38,122 nt of DNA from Actinocrinis puniceicyclus (GCF_018283645.1 NZ_JAGSXH010000059.1:1-38122); one strand, 5' to 3'; positions 1 through 8,117 are shown, counted from the stretch's first letter. The notes: generated by a model not told the origin, from the sequence alone. Made by a program: numbers and translations.

Positions 1-120
1 CATCGTCAGCCGCCGGTCCATCGACGTCTTCTGTATCCAGCGGAACGCCTCGGGCTCGGTCATCCCGAGCTGTACCTGAAGCAGGCCCTTGGCGCGGTCG
101 ACCAGCTTGCGGGTCTCGAA
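1..120 (-). CDS. ANTAR RNA-binding domain fragment, cut at both sides
   Basis: Read on the minus strand, this edge encodes an ANTAR-like stretch: ETRKLVDRAKGLLQ, then LGMTEPEAFRWIQKTSMDRR. ANTAR domains bind paired stem-loops in nascent RNA and antiterminate transcription; they usually end response regulators or GAF-domain sensors. The conserved pattern (RAKG, then a Gly-x-Thr-Glu-x-x-Ala-Phe helix, then Lys-x-Ser-Met-Asp-x-Arg) is clear. The C-terminus runs off the window. On the other side the frame stays open to about position 126 with a plausible further residue or two (LDARF), but it then enters the flavoprotein gene read in antisense, so the rest of the gene is missing. This is either a true rearrangement breakpoint or an assembly chimera. 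Confidence 0.6.
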
Positions 121-858
121 GCGGGCGTCGAGACCGTCGTGGTGGAGACGGCGCGGCTTCCGCTGCTTCGGGTGCTCGGCCCGGAGCTGGCCGAACACTT
201 CGCCGCGCTGCATCGCGGCCACGGCGTGCAGTTCCGCTTCGGCGAGGTGGTCGACGAGATCACCACCGAGGGCGGTTACGCGACCGGTGTCCGGCTGGGC
301 GACGGCTCGGTGCTGCCGGCCGACGCCGTGCTCGTCGCGATCGGCGTCGATCCCAACACGCAGCTCGCGCAGGACGCCGACCTGGCCGTCGCGGACGGGG
401 TGCTGGTCGACGCCTCACTGCGCACCGCGGACCCGGACATCTTCGCTCTCGGCGACGTCGCGCGCGCCTTCCATCCGCGGTACGGCAAGCCGATCCGGGT
501 CGAGCACTGGGCCAACGCGCTCAACCAGCCGCAGGTGGCCGCCGCGGCGATGCTCGGCGAAGACGCGCAGTACGACCGGCTGCCGTACTTCTTCACCGAC
601 CAGTACGAGCTGGGCATGGAGTATCTCGGCTACGTCGAACCCGGCGGCTACGACCGCGTCGTCGTGCGCGGGGACCAGGCGAGCGGCCAGTTCGTCGCGT
701 TCTGGCTCGACGGCGGGCGCGTGCTGGCCGGGATGAACGTGAACGTGTGGGATGTGGGCGACCAGATCCGTGCCCTGATCGAGTCCGGGCAGGCCGTGGA
801 CACCGATCGGCTCGCCGACCCGGGCACGCCGCTCGAATCGCTCGTACCCGGCTCGTAG
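112..858 (+). CDS. NAD(P)/FAD-dependent oxidoreductase, ferredoxin-reductase type, 5' truncated
   Basis: This is the C-terminal part of a pyridine-nucleotide-disulfide oxidoreductase of the ferredoxin/rubredoxin/putidaredoxin reductase type, which moves electrons from NAD(P)H through FAD to a small iron-sulfur partner. The recognisable protein begins near GVETVVVE, the end of the second Rossmann beta-alpha-beta unit. It continues through a loop with DAVLVAIGVDPNT, the FAD-binding DIFALGDVA motif, and the reductase C-terminal domain (VEHWANALNQ, then FFTDQYELGMEYLGY). The first FAD-binding half, about 150 residues, is absent. The frame is open back to base 1, but that part reads as ANTAR antisense and not as flavoprotein. 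The first in-frame start is GTG 139, inside the domain, so it is not a real start. The gene ends 20 bp from the convergent fusion gene. Confidence 0.85.
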   Translation, partial: GLEAGVETVVVETARLPLLRVLGPELAEHFAALHRGHGVQFRFGEVVDEITTEGGYATGVRLGDGSVLPADAVLVAIGVDPNTQLAQDADLAVADGVLVDASLRTADPDIFALGDVARAFHPRYGKPIRVEHWANALNQPQVAAAAMLGEDAQYDRLPYFFTDQYELGMEYLGYVEPGGYDRVVVRGDQASGQFVAFWLDGGRVLAGMNVNVWDVGDQIRALIESGQAVDTDRLADPGTPLESLVPGS

Positions 859-878
859 CGCGAGACCGCTGCGCTCGG

Positions 879-2408
879 TCAGGTGGCCAGGGCCGTGAAT
901 CTGCGCCCGGCCGACTCCCAGTTCGTCTCAAGCCGGTATCCGAGCGGCCGGGCCAGCTCCAGCAGCGCGCCGCGCCCGACGGTGGCCCAGGGCACCGGCG
1001 CGCCGTGCTCACCGAGCCGCAACTCGTGCCGTTCGTCCTGCTCTCCCGCGGCGGTCTCCACGAGCAGCCGCCCGCCGCGCGGACAAAGCAGGGTCTTGAT
1101 ACGTGCGAGGAGTGCGTCCGGGTCGCCGCCGATCCCGATGTTGCCGTCGATCAGCAGCGCGTACGGCCAGCGGCCCTCCCCGGGCAGCCGGTCGAACACG
1201 GAGCGGCGCAGCGCGGTCGCCCCGGCGGCGCGGGCGATCAGCAACGCGACCGGGGTGACGTCCACGCCGAGCGACGGGACGCCGCGCCGGGCCAGTTCCG
1301 CGGCCAGCCGGCCGGGTCCGCAGCCGATGTCGAGGGTGGGACCGGTGCAGCGGTCCAGCAGCGAGCTGTCCGTCTCGTCGGGCGCGGCGGCGTACTTGGC
1401 CACGTCGAGATGGAATACCGCGCCGCTCTCGCAGCGCAGCATGATCGGCTCGGGGTGGGCCGGCGCGGCGCAGGAGGCGGCCGACGAGCGGCGCGGCGTC
1501 TGCGCGATCGTCTGCCACAGAGCGCGTTCGTATCCTGAGGAGACCGGTCCGCTCCAGCTCGTGGCCGCATACTGGTCGCCGAGAGGTGCGGCGGGGCGTG
1601 CGGTCGATCCGGCGCGTGGCCCGGTCAGGCCCGGTTCGAGCGGGTCCGGTGCGTTCAGGTCGGGTTGATTGAGGTGCGATTCGATCAGGTCAGGTTCGTG
1701 CGGCCCTGATTCGTCCTCGCCCGTGACGATGCGGGCGAGCAAACCGGCGAAACGAGACCCCGGCGCCTCTGCCGCGGCCGCGCGGGCGTCGGGCTCGTAG
1801 TCCACGTCGCGCAGCGTCGGCAGGATACTGATGCGCAGTTCGGCCGCGGCCAGCCGGTCGTGCTGGTGCCTACCGGTGTCCTCGCGCGACATCGGCACGC
1901 CGATCAGCAGACCGTTCACCCGCGGGTGGCCCGGCTCGCGCAGGCCCAACGCCCAGAATCCGCCGTCCTGCGCCGGGCCGAACACGGCGTCCGCGTCGGC
2001 GTAGGAGCCGGCCGTGGCTGCGCCGGCCAGGCCCGCGCCGAGTGCCAGCAGACCCTTGTTCAGCGTCGGCGCCGAAAGCTGCGGGGTGTCCATGCCGACC
2101 AGCAGCGCGGGCCCCCGATCCCGCCGCGCCGCCTCGGCGAAGGCCGCCGCCAGCCGAACGTCCAGCGTCCCCGGGACCTGCGGCACGATCGTGAAGCCGT
2201 CCCGCAGCGCGCGCGGCAGCCAGTCTCCTGCCACTCCGTCCAGGACCAGCAGGCGGTGGTCGGCCCGGGCGCCGCGGACCGCGTCGAGTGTGTCCAGCAG
2301 CGCGGCCCGGGCCAGCGCGGCGGCCTGCGCGGCGGTGAACGGCGGGCACAGCCGGGTCTTGACCCGGCCCGCGACCGGCTCCTTGGCGATGACGATCAGG
2401 GTGCTCAT
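879..2408 (-). CDS. DUF2064 glycosyltransferase-like domain fused to a SAM methyltransferase
   Basis: A 509-residue fusion. Residues 1-220 are a DUF2064/TIGR04282-type GT-A-like nucleotidyl/glycosyl transferase: the N-terminus LIVIAKEPVAGRVKTRL, an acidic motif in VGMDTPQL, and GPAQDGGFWALGL. A Pro/Asp/Leu-rich linker (about 225-285) leads to a class I SAM methyltransferase with motif I LDIGCGPGR near residue 362 and GVDVTPVALLIARA after it. In other actinobacteria, as far as I recall, these are usually two neighbouring genes. The start is placed at ATG 2408 because it precedes the conserved MSTLIVIAKEP and overlaps the upstream stop as ATGA; seven upstream codons (MAGGHEP) are less likely. 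The coupling suggests one pathway with the upstream glycosyltransferase, perhaps surface glycan or glycolipid decoration. The substrate is unknown. Confidence 0.82.
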   Translation of the reverse strand: MSTLIVIAKEPVAGRVKTRLCPPFTAAQAAALARAALLDTLDAVRGARADHRLLVLDGVAGDWLPRALRDGFTIVPQVPGTLDVRLAAAFAEAARRDRGPALLVGMDTPQLSAPTLNKGLLALGAGLAGAATAGSYADADAVFGPAQDGGFWALGLREPGHPRVNGLLIGVPMSREDTGRHQHDRLAAAELRISILPTLRDVDYEPDARAAAAEAPGSRFAGLLARIVTGEDESGPHEPDLIESHLNQPDLNAPDPLEPGLTGPRAGSTARPAAPLGDQYAATSWSGPVSSGYERALWQTIAQTPRRSSAASCAAPAHPEPIMLRCESGAVFHLDVAKYAAAPDETDSSLLDRCTGPTLDIGCGPGRLAAELARRGVPSLGVDVTPVALLIARAAGATALRRSVFDRLPGEGRWPYALLIDGNIGIGGDPDALLARIKTLLCPRGGRLLVETAAGEQDERHELRLGEHGAPVPWATVGRGALLELARPLGYRLETNWESAGRRFTALAT

Positions 2409-4927
2409 CGGCTCGTGGCCTCCCGCCACACCCGGTTCATGTCCCGCACCGCCTGCAGCGTGCCGGTGAGCGTCCCGGTGACCTTCGACTTGCCGGTGCG
2501 CGGCGCGTAGTCGACGACTGTCTCGTCGATGCGCCAGCCGGCGCGCGCGGCCGCCAGCACCGTCTCCAGCGGATAGCCGGAGCGGCGATCCGCGACGGCG
2601 AGGCCGAGCAGCGCCTCGCGGCGCGCGGCGCGCATCGGGCCGAGGTCCCGCACCTGTACGCCCGCGCGGCGCAGCCGGAAGGCGAGCACCTGATTGGCGA
2701 AGCGCGCGTGCGGCGGCCAGGCCCCGGCGCCCACCGGACGGCGCCGACCGAGTACGAGGTCTGACTCACCGGCCAGTACCGGCCCGGCGACCCGGGGCAG
2801 TTGGCGCGGATCGAGCGAGCCGTCGCAGTCACAGAAGCAGACCGCCGGCGCGCTCGCCGCACTCAGCCCGGCGTGGCAGGCCGCGCCGAACCCGCGCCGC
2901 TGCTCGGTCACCACCAGCGCGCCGAGTTCGGCGGCCAGCCGCGCGGAGCCGTCGGTGGAGCCGTTGTCCACGACGATCGCGCGGTATCCCTCCGGAAGGC
3001 GCCCGAGGACGAAAGGCAGCGCTCCTTCTTCATTCAGGCAGGGCAGAACGACATCGACGAGCGGCACGGCAGGCTCCCGGACGGTGGGTGACGGTGTGGG
3101 CGACAAGATGGATGAGGATTCTGATATGGCGTGCGCCGCGACACCGGACCCTGAGACACCGGCCCCTGAGACAGCGGACCCTGAGACAGCGGACCCTGAG
3201 ACAGCGGACCCTGAGACAGCGGACCCGGAGAGGGCGGGCAGTGCGACAGCGGGCGCGGCGGCGAGGGAAGAGGCGATGGCCGCCTCGACGCGCGCACGGC
3301 GCCGCCGCCGTGTGCGCGCCGCGGTCGCGCCCAGGACGACGAGCAGCGCGAACCCGTACCCGATGCGCAGGGAATCGACGAGGTCGAGTCCGAGCGGCTG
3401 CGCGATCTGCGAGACGAACACCGCCAGCGCGAGGGCGAGCCACTCCAGCCGCCCGTCCAGCACGACGAGGACGACCAGCAGGATCGCGTACCACTGGAAG
3501 ACCGGGGTGCTGACGAACATGGTCACGCCCGCGATCGCCAGGGTTCCGCGCCACGGCCGGCGCGGATCGCCGCGCAACAGCACCGCCAGCCCGGCCGCCC
3601 CGGTGATGAGCGCGGCCACGGCTCCCGACCACGCGTCCGGCAGCACAGTGCTCAGCAGCATGAACCCGCCGCCGCCCGCGTAGCCCTGCTCGTGCAGATA
3701 ACCGGGGATGAAGCCGATGACCTTGCCGCCGACCGCGATCACGTGCGGCAGGTACACGGCGGCGCAGGTCCCCGCGACCGCCGCCGCGATCAGGACCGGC
3801 CTGCGCCGCAACACCGCAGGCAGCGCCATCGCAGGGGTCAGCTTCGCCCCGACGGCCAGGCCGAGCAGCAGCGCGCCGAGCAGATGGCGGCGCGTGGCCG
3901 ACCTGCCTTCGGGCGCGCCGCGGGCCGCGATCGCCAGCAGCGGCAGCGCGGCCGCGGTCAGGAACGCGGCCAAGACGTCCACATGCGCTCCGTTGCCGGT
4001 CTCGAAGGCGACCAGCGGGCACCACGCCCACACGGCGGCCCCCCGCGGATCCCGGCCCAGCGCGCGCAGGCCGAGCAGCAGGGCGATCGTGGTGGCCAGG
4101 GCGAGGGCCACGCCGGCGAGCTGAATCGGCTTGTACCGGCTGCCTGGCGGCGAGAGCGCGTGCACGGCCAGGAAGTAGCTCTGCGCGACCGGCGGGTAGA
4201 TCGTGTGCACGGCAGGCCGGTTGATCAGCGAGCAGCCCGGCACCAGCCGCCCGCCGTCCGGATCGACCGCGCCCGGGCCGACGCACCAGTGGGTCTGCCC
4301 GGCCGGCCAGAGCGAGGGATCGCGAAGCGCGGCCAGTTGCGGCGCGGCGGGAACATAGTCGTACGGGTCGATCCCGGCGGCCTGTACCCGGCCGTCCCAG
4401 ACGTAGCGGTACAGGTCGTCGCTGGTGCGTTCGGGCGCCGAGGCGCAGGCGATCGCCGCCGCGAGGCCGCCGAGCAGGATCAGCGCGACCGCGGCGCGCG
4501 GTGGCACCTTGCGCAGCAGGTACACCGCGGCGGCGAAGGCCAGCCACGCGGCGCCGAACAGCAGATTCGTCGGCCAGACCGAGCCGCGTGCCGGAGGCAG
4601 GTGCACGCGCTCGGCGAGGCAGACCACGAGCGCGGCGACCGCTACGGCGACCGCGGCGGTATGCAGGAGCGCGGTGCGGTCCAGGACCGGGCGGGTACCG
4701 GGCGGTGCGGGCTGCGGGAGCGGTGCGGTCTGCGCGGTCGGGACCGACTGGGCGCCGGATTCCGCCGCTCTTGCGGGTGTCCGCGCGCGCTCGGGTGTGC
4801 CCGAAGGCGCGCCGATCGCCTGGCCCTGGTCCGATTTGCGCCCGGCGCGCGGCGCCGGAATGCCGGTGTGGGCGCCGGTGCGCTGCGGCCCGGCCGGGCC
4901 CGGCGCAGTAGATCTTGCGGAGCTCAT
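2405..4927 (-). CDS. GT-C membrane glycosyltransferase fused to a GT2 polyprenyl-phosphate sugar synthase-like domain
   Basis: An 840-residue fusion. The first ~80 residues are Ala/Pro/Gly-rich and probably cytoplasmic. Residues ~85-560 hold many membrane helices and GT-C (GT87/DUF2029 mannosyltransferase-like) motifs, including SDDLYRYVWDGRVQAAGIDP, which carries the acidic loop typical of lipid-phosphate-sugar users. A linker at ~575-610 is built of SGSAV repeats. Residues ~621-840 are a GT2 domain like dolichol-phosphate-mannose synthase: VVLPCLNEE, VVDNGSTDGS, and DCDGSLDP as the metal-binding acidic motif. A reasonable inference is that the GT2 part makes a polyprenyl-phosphate sugar and the GT-C part spends it outside the membrane. 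The start ATG 4927 (MSSARST) is the first in-frame Met before the body; an internal start is possible because the N-terminus is low complexity. Confidence 0.82.
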   Translation of the reverse strand: MSSARSTAPGPAGPQRTGAHTGIPAPRAGRKSDQGQAIGAPSGTPERARTPARAAESGAQSVPTAQTAPLPQPAPPGTRPVLDRTALLHTAAVAVAVAALVVCLAERVHLPPARGSVWPTNLLFGAAWLAFAAAVYLLRKVPPRAAVALILLGGLAAAIACASAPERTSDDLYRYVWDGRVQAAGIDPYDYVPAAPQLAALRDPSLWPAGQTHWCVGPGAVDPDGGRLVPGCSLINRPAVHTIYPPVAQSYFLAVHALSPPGSRYKPIQLAGVALALATTIALLLGLRALGRDPRGAAVWAWCPLVAFETGNGAHVDVLAAFLTAAALPLLAIAARGAPEGRSATRRHLLGALLLGLAVGAKLTPAMALPAVLRRRPVLIAAAVAGTCAAVYLPHVIAVGGKVIGFIPGYLHEQGYAGGGGFMLLSTVLPDAWSGAVAALITGAAGLAVLLRGDPRRPWRGTLAIAGVTMFVSTPVFQWYAILLVVLVVLDGRLEWLALALAVFVSQIAQPLGLDLVDSLRIGYGFALLVVLGATAARTRRRRRARVEAAIASSLAAAPAVALPALSGSAVSGSAVSGSAVSGSAVSGAGVSGSGVAAHAISESSSILSPTPSPTVREPAVPLVDVVLPCLNEEGALPFVLGRLPEGYRAIVVDNGSTDGSARLAAELGALVVTEQRRGFGAACHAGLSAASAPAVCFCDCDGSLDPRQLPRVAGPVLAGESDLVLGRRRPVGAGAWPPHARFANQVLAFRLRRAGVQVRDLGPMRAARREALLGLAVADRRSGYPLETVLAAARAGWRIDETVVDYAPRTGKSKVTGTLTGTLQAVRDMNRVWREATSR
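3151..3225 (-). repeat. 15-bp tandem repeat in the GT-C/GT2 linker
   Basis: Five head-to-tail 15-bp units lie here: four identical (CTGAGACAGCGGACC on the plus strand) after one with two substitutions, preceded by a partial copy. On the coding strand each unit gives the pentapeptide SGSAV, so the array lengthens the hinge between the two enzyme domains without a frameshift. Unit number is likely to vary between strains by slippage. Confidence 0.9.
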
Positions 4928-4978
4928 AGCGATCCACCGTGGCAGCCCGCAAGCCCTTCGGCGCGCCCGCGGCCGTGA

Positions 4979-5031
4979 CCGTAAGAGCTCCGTAATCGGG
5001 CCGGCGCCGGTGCCTGCGGCAGTTCTTACGG
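4979..5031. promoter_or_regulatory. Putative OmpR-family boxes in the divergent promoter region
   Basis: The 165-bp gap (4928-5092) between the GT fusion and the response regulator has CCGTAA at 4979-4984 and again at 4990-4995, an 11-bp phase typical of tandem OmpR/PhoB-type half sites. An inverted copy (TCTTACGG, 5024-5031) is complementary to CCGTAAGA at 4979-4986. The position suits autoregulation of the two-component genes and control of the divergent glycosyltransferase. This is an inference from pattern and position only. Confidence 0.5.
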
Positions 5032-5092
5032 ACTGGAGAACCGCACGCCGCCGACCGGTACCGGCCGCGTGCGGGCGGCCTAGAGTGGCGGG

Positions 5093-5920
5093 ATGGAAGC
5101 AAGCGCTGACGTGCTCGTCGTCGACGACGACCCCACGGTGTCCGAGGTCGTCGCCGCCTACCTGCGGCGGTGCGGCCACCGGGTGCGCCTGGCCGCCGAC
5201 GGGCCCAGCGCGGTCGCCTCCGCGCACCTCAAGCGGCCGGATCTGATCGTGTTGGACCTGATGCTGCCCGGCTTCGACGGCTTCGAGGTCTACCGGCGCA
5301 TCCGCAGGCTGGGCCCGGTACCGGTGATCATGCTGACCGCCCGCGGCGAGGAACACGACCGTATCCTCGGCCTGGAACTGGGCGCCGACGACTACGTCAC
5401 CAAGCCGTTCAGCCCCCGCGAGCTGTCCCTGCGCGCGAACTCGGTGCTGCGCCGCGCCCGGCACACCGCGAACACCCAGAACCAGGCTTCTGACATACGC
5501 CGCGTCGGCGAGCTCGAAGTCGACGTCACCGGTCACCAGGCCAGCCGAGGCGGCGTCCCGCTCTCGCTCACCGGCCGCGAGTTCGACCTGCTCGCGTTCC
5601 TGCTCGCGCACCCCGGCCAGGCGTTCACCCGGGCCGAGCTGATGCAGCTGGTGTGGGGCTGGGACTACGGCGACCAGTCCACGGTCACCGTCCACGTGCG
5701 CCGGCTGCGCGAGAAGATCGAGCAGGACCCCGCCGAGCCGCGGCTGCTGGTCACGGTCTGGGGCGTCGGCTATCGGCTCGATCCTCCCGAGGCGCAGCAG
5801 GCGGCGGCGCCCGACGGTGAACCGCCGCGGGACGCCCGACGTGGTCAGGCCGACACGACCGGCACCGCCGGCGTACCCGACCAGACATTCCCGTCCTCGC
5901 CCCCCGGAGCGCACCAGTGA
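5093..5920 (+). CDS. OmpR-family DNA-binding response regulator
   Basis: The 275-residue protein has a receiver domain at 1-120 and a winged-helix DNA-binding domain at about 133-230. The acidic pocket is in VVDDDP (residues 10-12), the phosphoacceptor is Asp55 in VLDLMLPG, the switch Thr is in MLTARGEE and the invariant Lys104 is in YVTKPFSP. The output domain shows LTGREFDLLAFLLAHPG and VTVHVRRLREKIE. About 45 residues after the domain are Pro/Ala-rich and probably disordered. The start ATG 5093 directly precedes the conserved VLVVDDDP strand. The stop overlaps the kinase start as GTGA, so the two are co-translated as one two-component system. The signal is unknown. Confidence 0.95.
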   Translation: MEASADVLVVDDDPTVSEVVAAYLRRCGHRVRLAADGPSAVASAHLKRPDLIVLDLMLPGFDGFEVYRRIRRLGPVPVIMLTARGEEHDRILGLELGADDYVTKPFSPRELSLRANSVLRRARHTANTQNQASDIRRVGELEVDVTGHQASRGGVPLSLTGREFDLLAFLLAHPGQAFTRAELMQLVWGWDYGDQSTVTVHVRRLREKIEQDPAEPRLLVTVWGVGYRLDPPEAQQAAAPDGEPPRDARRGQADTTGTAGVPDQTFPSSPPGAHQ

Positions 5921-7098
5921 GCGATCTCGTCCTGATCATCCTGATCGGTGGCGGCAGCGCGATCGGCGTAGGCGTGCTCGGGCTGCTCGCGCTGCGGCTG
6001 CTGCGCGGGCGCTCGATGCGCCTGAAACTGTTCGCGGTCGCGATGTTCACCGTGCTGGCGATGGTCGCCGGGGTGCTCGCCGCCGCGCAGGCGATGTTCC
6101 TGTCCCAGCACGACTTCGGCGTGGCGCTCGTGGTCTGCATCGCCGCCGGCCTGGTGGCCCTCGCCATGGCGATACCGCTGGCCCGCAGCGTCACCGCGGA
6201 CAGCCGCGCGCTGCGCAACGCGATGCGCGCACTGGGTGACGAAGAGCACGAATTCGAGTACTCGGTCCGGGCCGGCGGCCGTCACGCCGCGCCCGGCCCG
6301 GCGCTCGCCGACCGTCCGGCGCCCGTGGCCCTCGCCACCGCGGAACTCGACGACCTGCGCCGCGAGCTGACCACCACCGGCGCCCGGCTGGCCGAGTCCC
6401 GCGAGCGCGAGCGCGCACTGGAGCGCTCCCGGCGGGAACTGGTCGCATGGGTGTCGCACGACCTGCGCACCCCGCTGGCCGGTCTGCGCGCGATGGCCGA
6501 AGCGCTCGAGGACGGCGTTGCCACGGACCCGCTGCGGTACCACACCCAGATCCGCATGTCGGTGGACCGGCTGGCCGGCATGGTGGACGACCTGTTCGAG
6601 ATGTCCCGGATCCACGCCGGCGCGCTGAGGCTCACGCTGGAGCGGGTGCCGCTGACCGATCTGGTCGACGAGGCGGTGGTCGGCGCCGATCCGCTGGCCA
6701 GGGCCTGCGGCGTGGCCCTTGAGGCGGACGTGCGCACCCCGCTGGCCGTGCGGGTCGACCCGCGCGAACTCTCCCGCGCCCTGACCAACCTGGTGGCCAA
6801 CGCCATCCGGCACACGCCGAGCGACGGCGCGGTCCGGGTCGAGGCGATCGAGCGGGACGGTCACGCGGTGCTCGCCGTGGTCGACGCGTGCGGCGGCATC
6901 CCCGACGAGGACCTGGACCGCGTCTTCGAGGTCGCATGGCGAGGCACCGCGGCCCGCACCCCGGAACCGCTCGCCGGTGCGGGACTCGGCCTGGCGATCG
7001 TGCGGGGCATCGTCGAGGCGCACGCCGGCGAGGTGGACGTGCGCAACGTGGCGGGCGGTTGCCGCTTCGAGGTGCGGCTGCCGGTGCCGGTCGGGTAG
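5917..7098 (+). CDS. Membrane sensor histidine kinase, partner of the preceding regulator
   Basis: The 393-residue kinase has a first membrane helix at residues 4-28 and further hydrophobic segments at about 40-60 and 67-89, so very little is exposed outside the cell. A coiled linker (~143-172) leads to the HisKA domain with His181 in VSHDLRTPL. The ATP-binding domain has the N box NLVANAIRHT (Asn295), a variant G1 box DACGGIP in place of the usual DxGxGI, and the G2 box GAGLGLAIV. The DACGGIP form with a downstream AWRGTAART segment seems typical of one actinobacterial subgroup and does not by itself suggest inactivity. The small outer domain suggests it senses the membrane or an internal cue. 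GTG 5917 overlaps the regulator's TGA. Confidence 0.94.
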   Translation: MSDLVLIILIGGGSAIGVGVLGLLALRLLRGRSMRLKLFAVAMFTVLAMVAGVLAAAQAMFLSQHDFGVALVVCIAAGLVALAMAIPLARSVTADSRALRNAMRALGDEEHEFEYSVRAGGRHAAPGPALADRPAPVALATAELDDLRRELTTTGARLAESRERERALERSRRELVAWVSHDLRTPLAGLRAMAEALEDGVATDPLRYHTQIRMSVDRLAGMVDDLFEMSRIHAGALRLTLERVPLTDLVDEAVVGADPLARACGVALEADVRTPLAVRVDPRELSRALTNLVANAIRHTPSDGAVRVEAIERDGHAVLAVVDACGGIPDEDLDRVFEVAWRGTAARTPEPLAGAGLGLAIVRGIVEAHAGEVDVRNVAGGCRFEVRLPVPVG

Positions 7099-7170
7099 GG
7101 GCCGCGAAGCCCACAGCCGGTGGGCGGGCTGTCGCCCCGGCTTGTCAGTGCCGCTTTATACACTTGAGCC

Positions 7171-7737
7171 ATGGTCAACACGTACGCGGCGCTGCTCGCA
7201 GCGGTCAACGTCGGAAAACGCAAGGTCCCGATGGCGGACCTGCGCGACCTGCTCACCGGCCTCGGATACGGCGACGTGCGCACGTACCTGGCGAGCGGGA
7301 ACGCCGTGTTCACCGCGCACGATTCCGGTGGCGGCGCGGCCCAGGACGCGATCGCCGCGAAGATCTCGACGTCCCTCGCGCAGCGGTTCGGTTTCGAGGT
7401 TCCCTGCATCGTGCGCACGGGGTCGTATCTGCGTGCTGTGATCGAGGCGTGCCCGTTCCCCGCGGACGAGGTCGCCGGCAAGCACCTGCACGCCGTGTTC
7501 TACTCGGCGCCCGTCACGGCCGAGCGTTATGCGGACATCGACCAGGCGGCCTTCCTCCCGGAGGAGTTCCGCCTGGGTGATCAGGTCATGTACCTGTACC
7601 TGCCCGACGGCATGGGGCGTTCACAGTTGGCGGCCGCGCTGTCCAAGCCGGCCGGCCGCCTTCGGGGGGTGCAGGCTACCGGCCGCAACTGGAACACCGT
7701 CAAGGCGCTGGCGCAGTTGACCGGCGCCGACGACTGA
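7171..7737 (+). CDS. DUF1697 family protein
   Basis: The 188-residue protein matches the DUF1697 family, small cytoplasmic alpha/beta proteins of unknown biochemical role. Typical features are the N-terminal YAALLAAVNVGKRKVPM strand-loop, LRDLLTGLGYGDVRTYLASGN, a central HLHAVFYSAP strand, and the C-terminal ATGRNWNTVKALAQL signature. The length is usual for the family. Start ATG 7171 gives the expected N-terminus. The gene lies alone, 72 bp after the histidine kinase, with its own presumed promoter. No substrate can be deduced. Confidence 0.9.
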   Translation: MVNTYAALLAAVNVGKRKVPMADLRDLLTGLGYGDVRTYLASGNAVFTAHDSGGGAAQDAIAAKISTSLAQRFGFEVPCIVRTGSYLRAVIEACPFPADEVAGKHLHAVFYSAPVTAERYADIDQAAFLPEEFRLGDQVMYLYLPDGMGRSQLAAALSKPAGRLRGVQATGRNWNTVKALAQLTGADD

Positions 7738-7742
7738 TCGGC

Positions 7743-7800
7743 ACCGATCAGCACCAAAAGCACCGATCAGCACCAAAAGCACGGATCAGCACCGATCAGC
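7743..7800. repeat. 19-bp intergenic tandem repeat
   Basis: Two perfect copies of ACCGATCAGCACCAAAAGC (7743-7761 and 7762-7780) are followed by shortened copies sharing GATCAGCACC. The array starts just after the DUF1697 stop, between convergent genes. It has no hairpin and no spacers, so it is a simple slippage repeat. Confidence 0.85.
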
Positions 7801-7826
7801 TCGGCGGCTGAATGCGGGGGACCGGG

Positions 7827-8117
7827 TCAGCCCAGGCGCCCCAGGCCGGTGCGCAGGTCATCGGCGTTCATGCAGGGAAACGCCTCGACGCTGGCGTTCA
7901 TCTGGAGCCAGAACGGCTCGGCCATGGTCGCCAGCGAGGCTTCGTCGGGCGCGTCGACGACCAGGGTCATTGCGCGGTGGCCGTGCAGCGCGTGGAAGTA
8001 GGCCGCCTCCGGCTTGAGCGTACCGAGCACCTCCTCCATCGTCTTGGCCATGGAGTGATCGGCGATCTGCTTGTTTCCCGCTTCGGTGTCGAGTTCCACC
8101 ACGAGCATCGTGCGCAT
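7827..8117 (-). CDS. Small alpha/beta protein of unknown function
   Basis: A 96-residue protein that looks like a single ferredoxin-like alpha+beta unit, as in small dimeric alpha/beta-barrel proteins: strand MRTMLVVELD, a helix rich in Lys/Met/Glu, PEAAYFHALHGHRAMTLVVD, a second helix and a C-terminal VEAFPCMNADDLRTGL. I recall similar hypothetical proteins in streptomycetes; the exact family name is unsure. The start is set at ATG 8117, preceded by a GGAGGG Shine-Dalgarno about 10 nt upstream. The frame is open further back to 8306, but that extension is hydrophobic and Arg-rich and lacks such a site. No signal peptide is present, so it is probably cytoplasmic. Confidence 0.75.
   Translation of the reverse strand: MRTMLVVELDTEAGNKQIADHSMAKTMEEVLGTLKPEAAYFHALHGHRAMTLVVDAPDEASLATMAEPFWLQMNASVEAFPCMNADDLRTGLGRLG

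Noticed and set aside
3141-3225. Tandem repeats in the glycosyltransferase as a CRISPR array
   Set aside because: Units are 15 bp, contiguous and without spacers, and they encode an in-frame pentapeptide.
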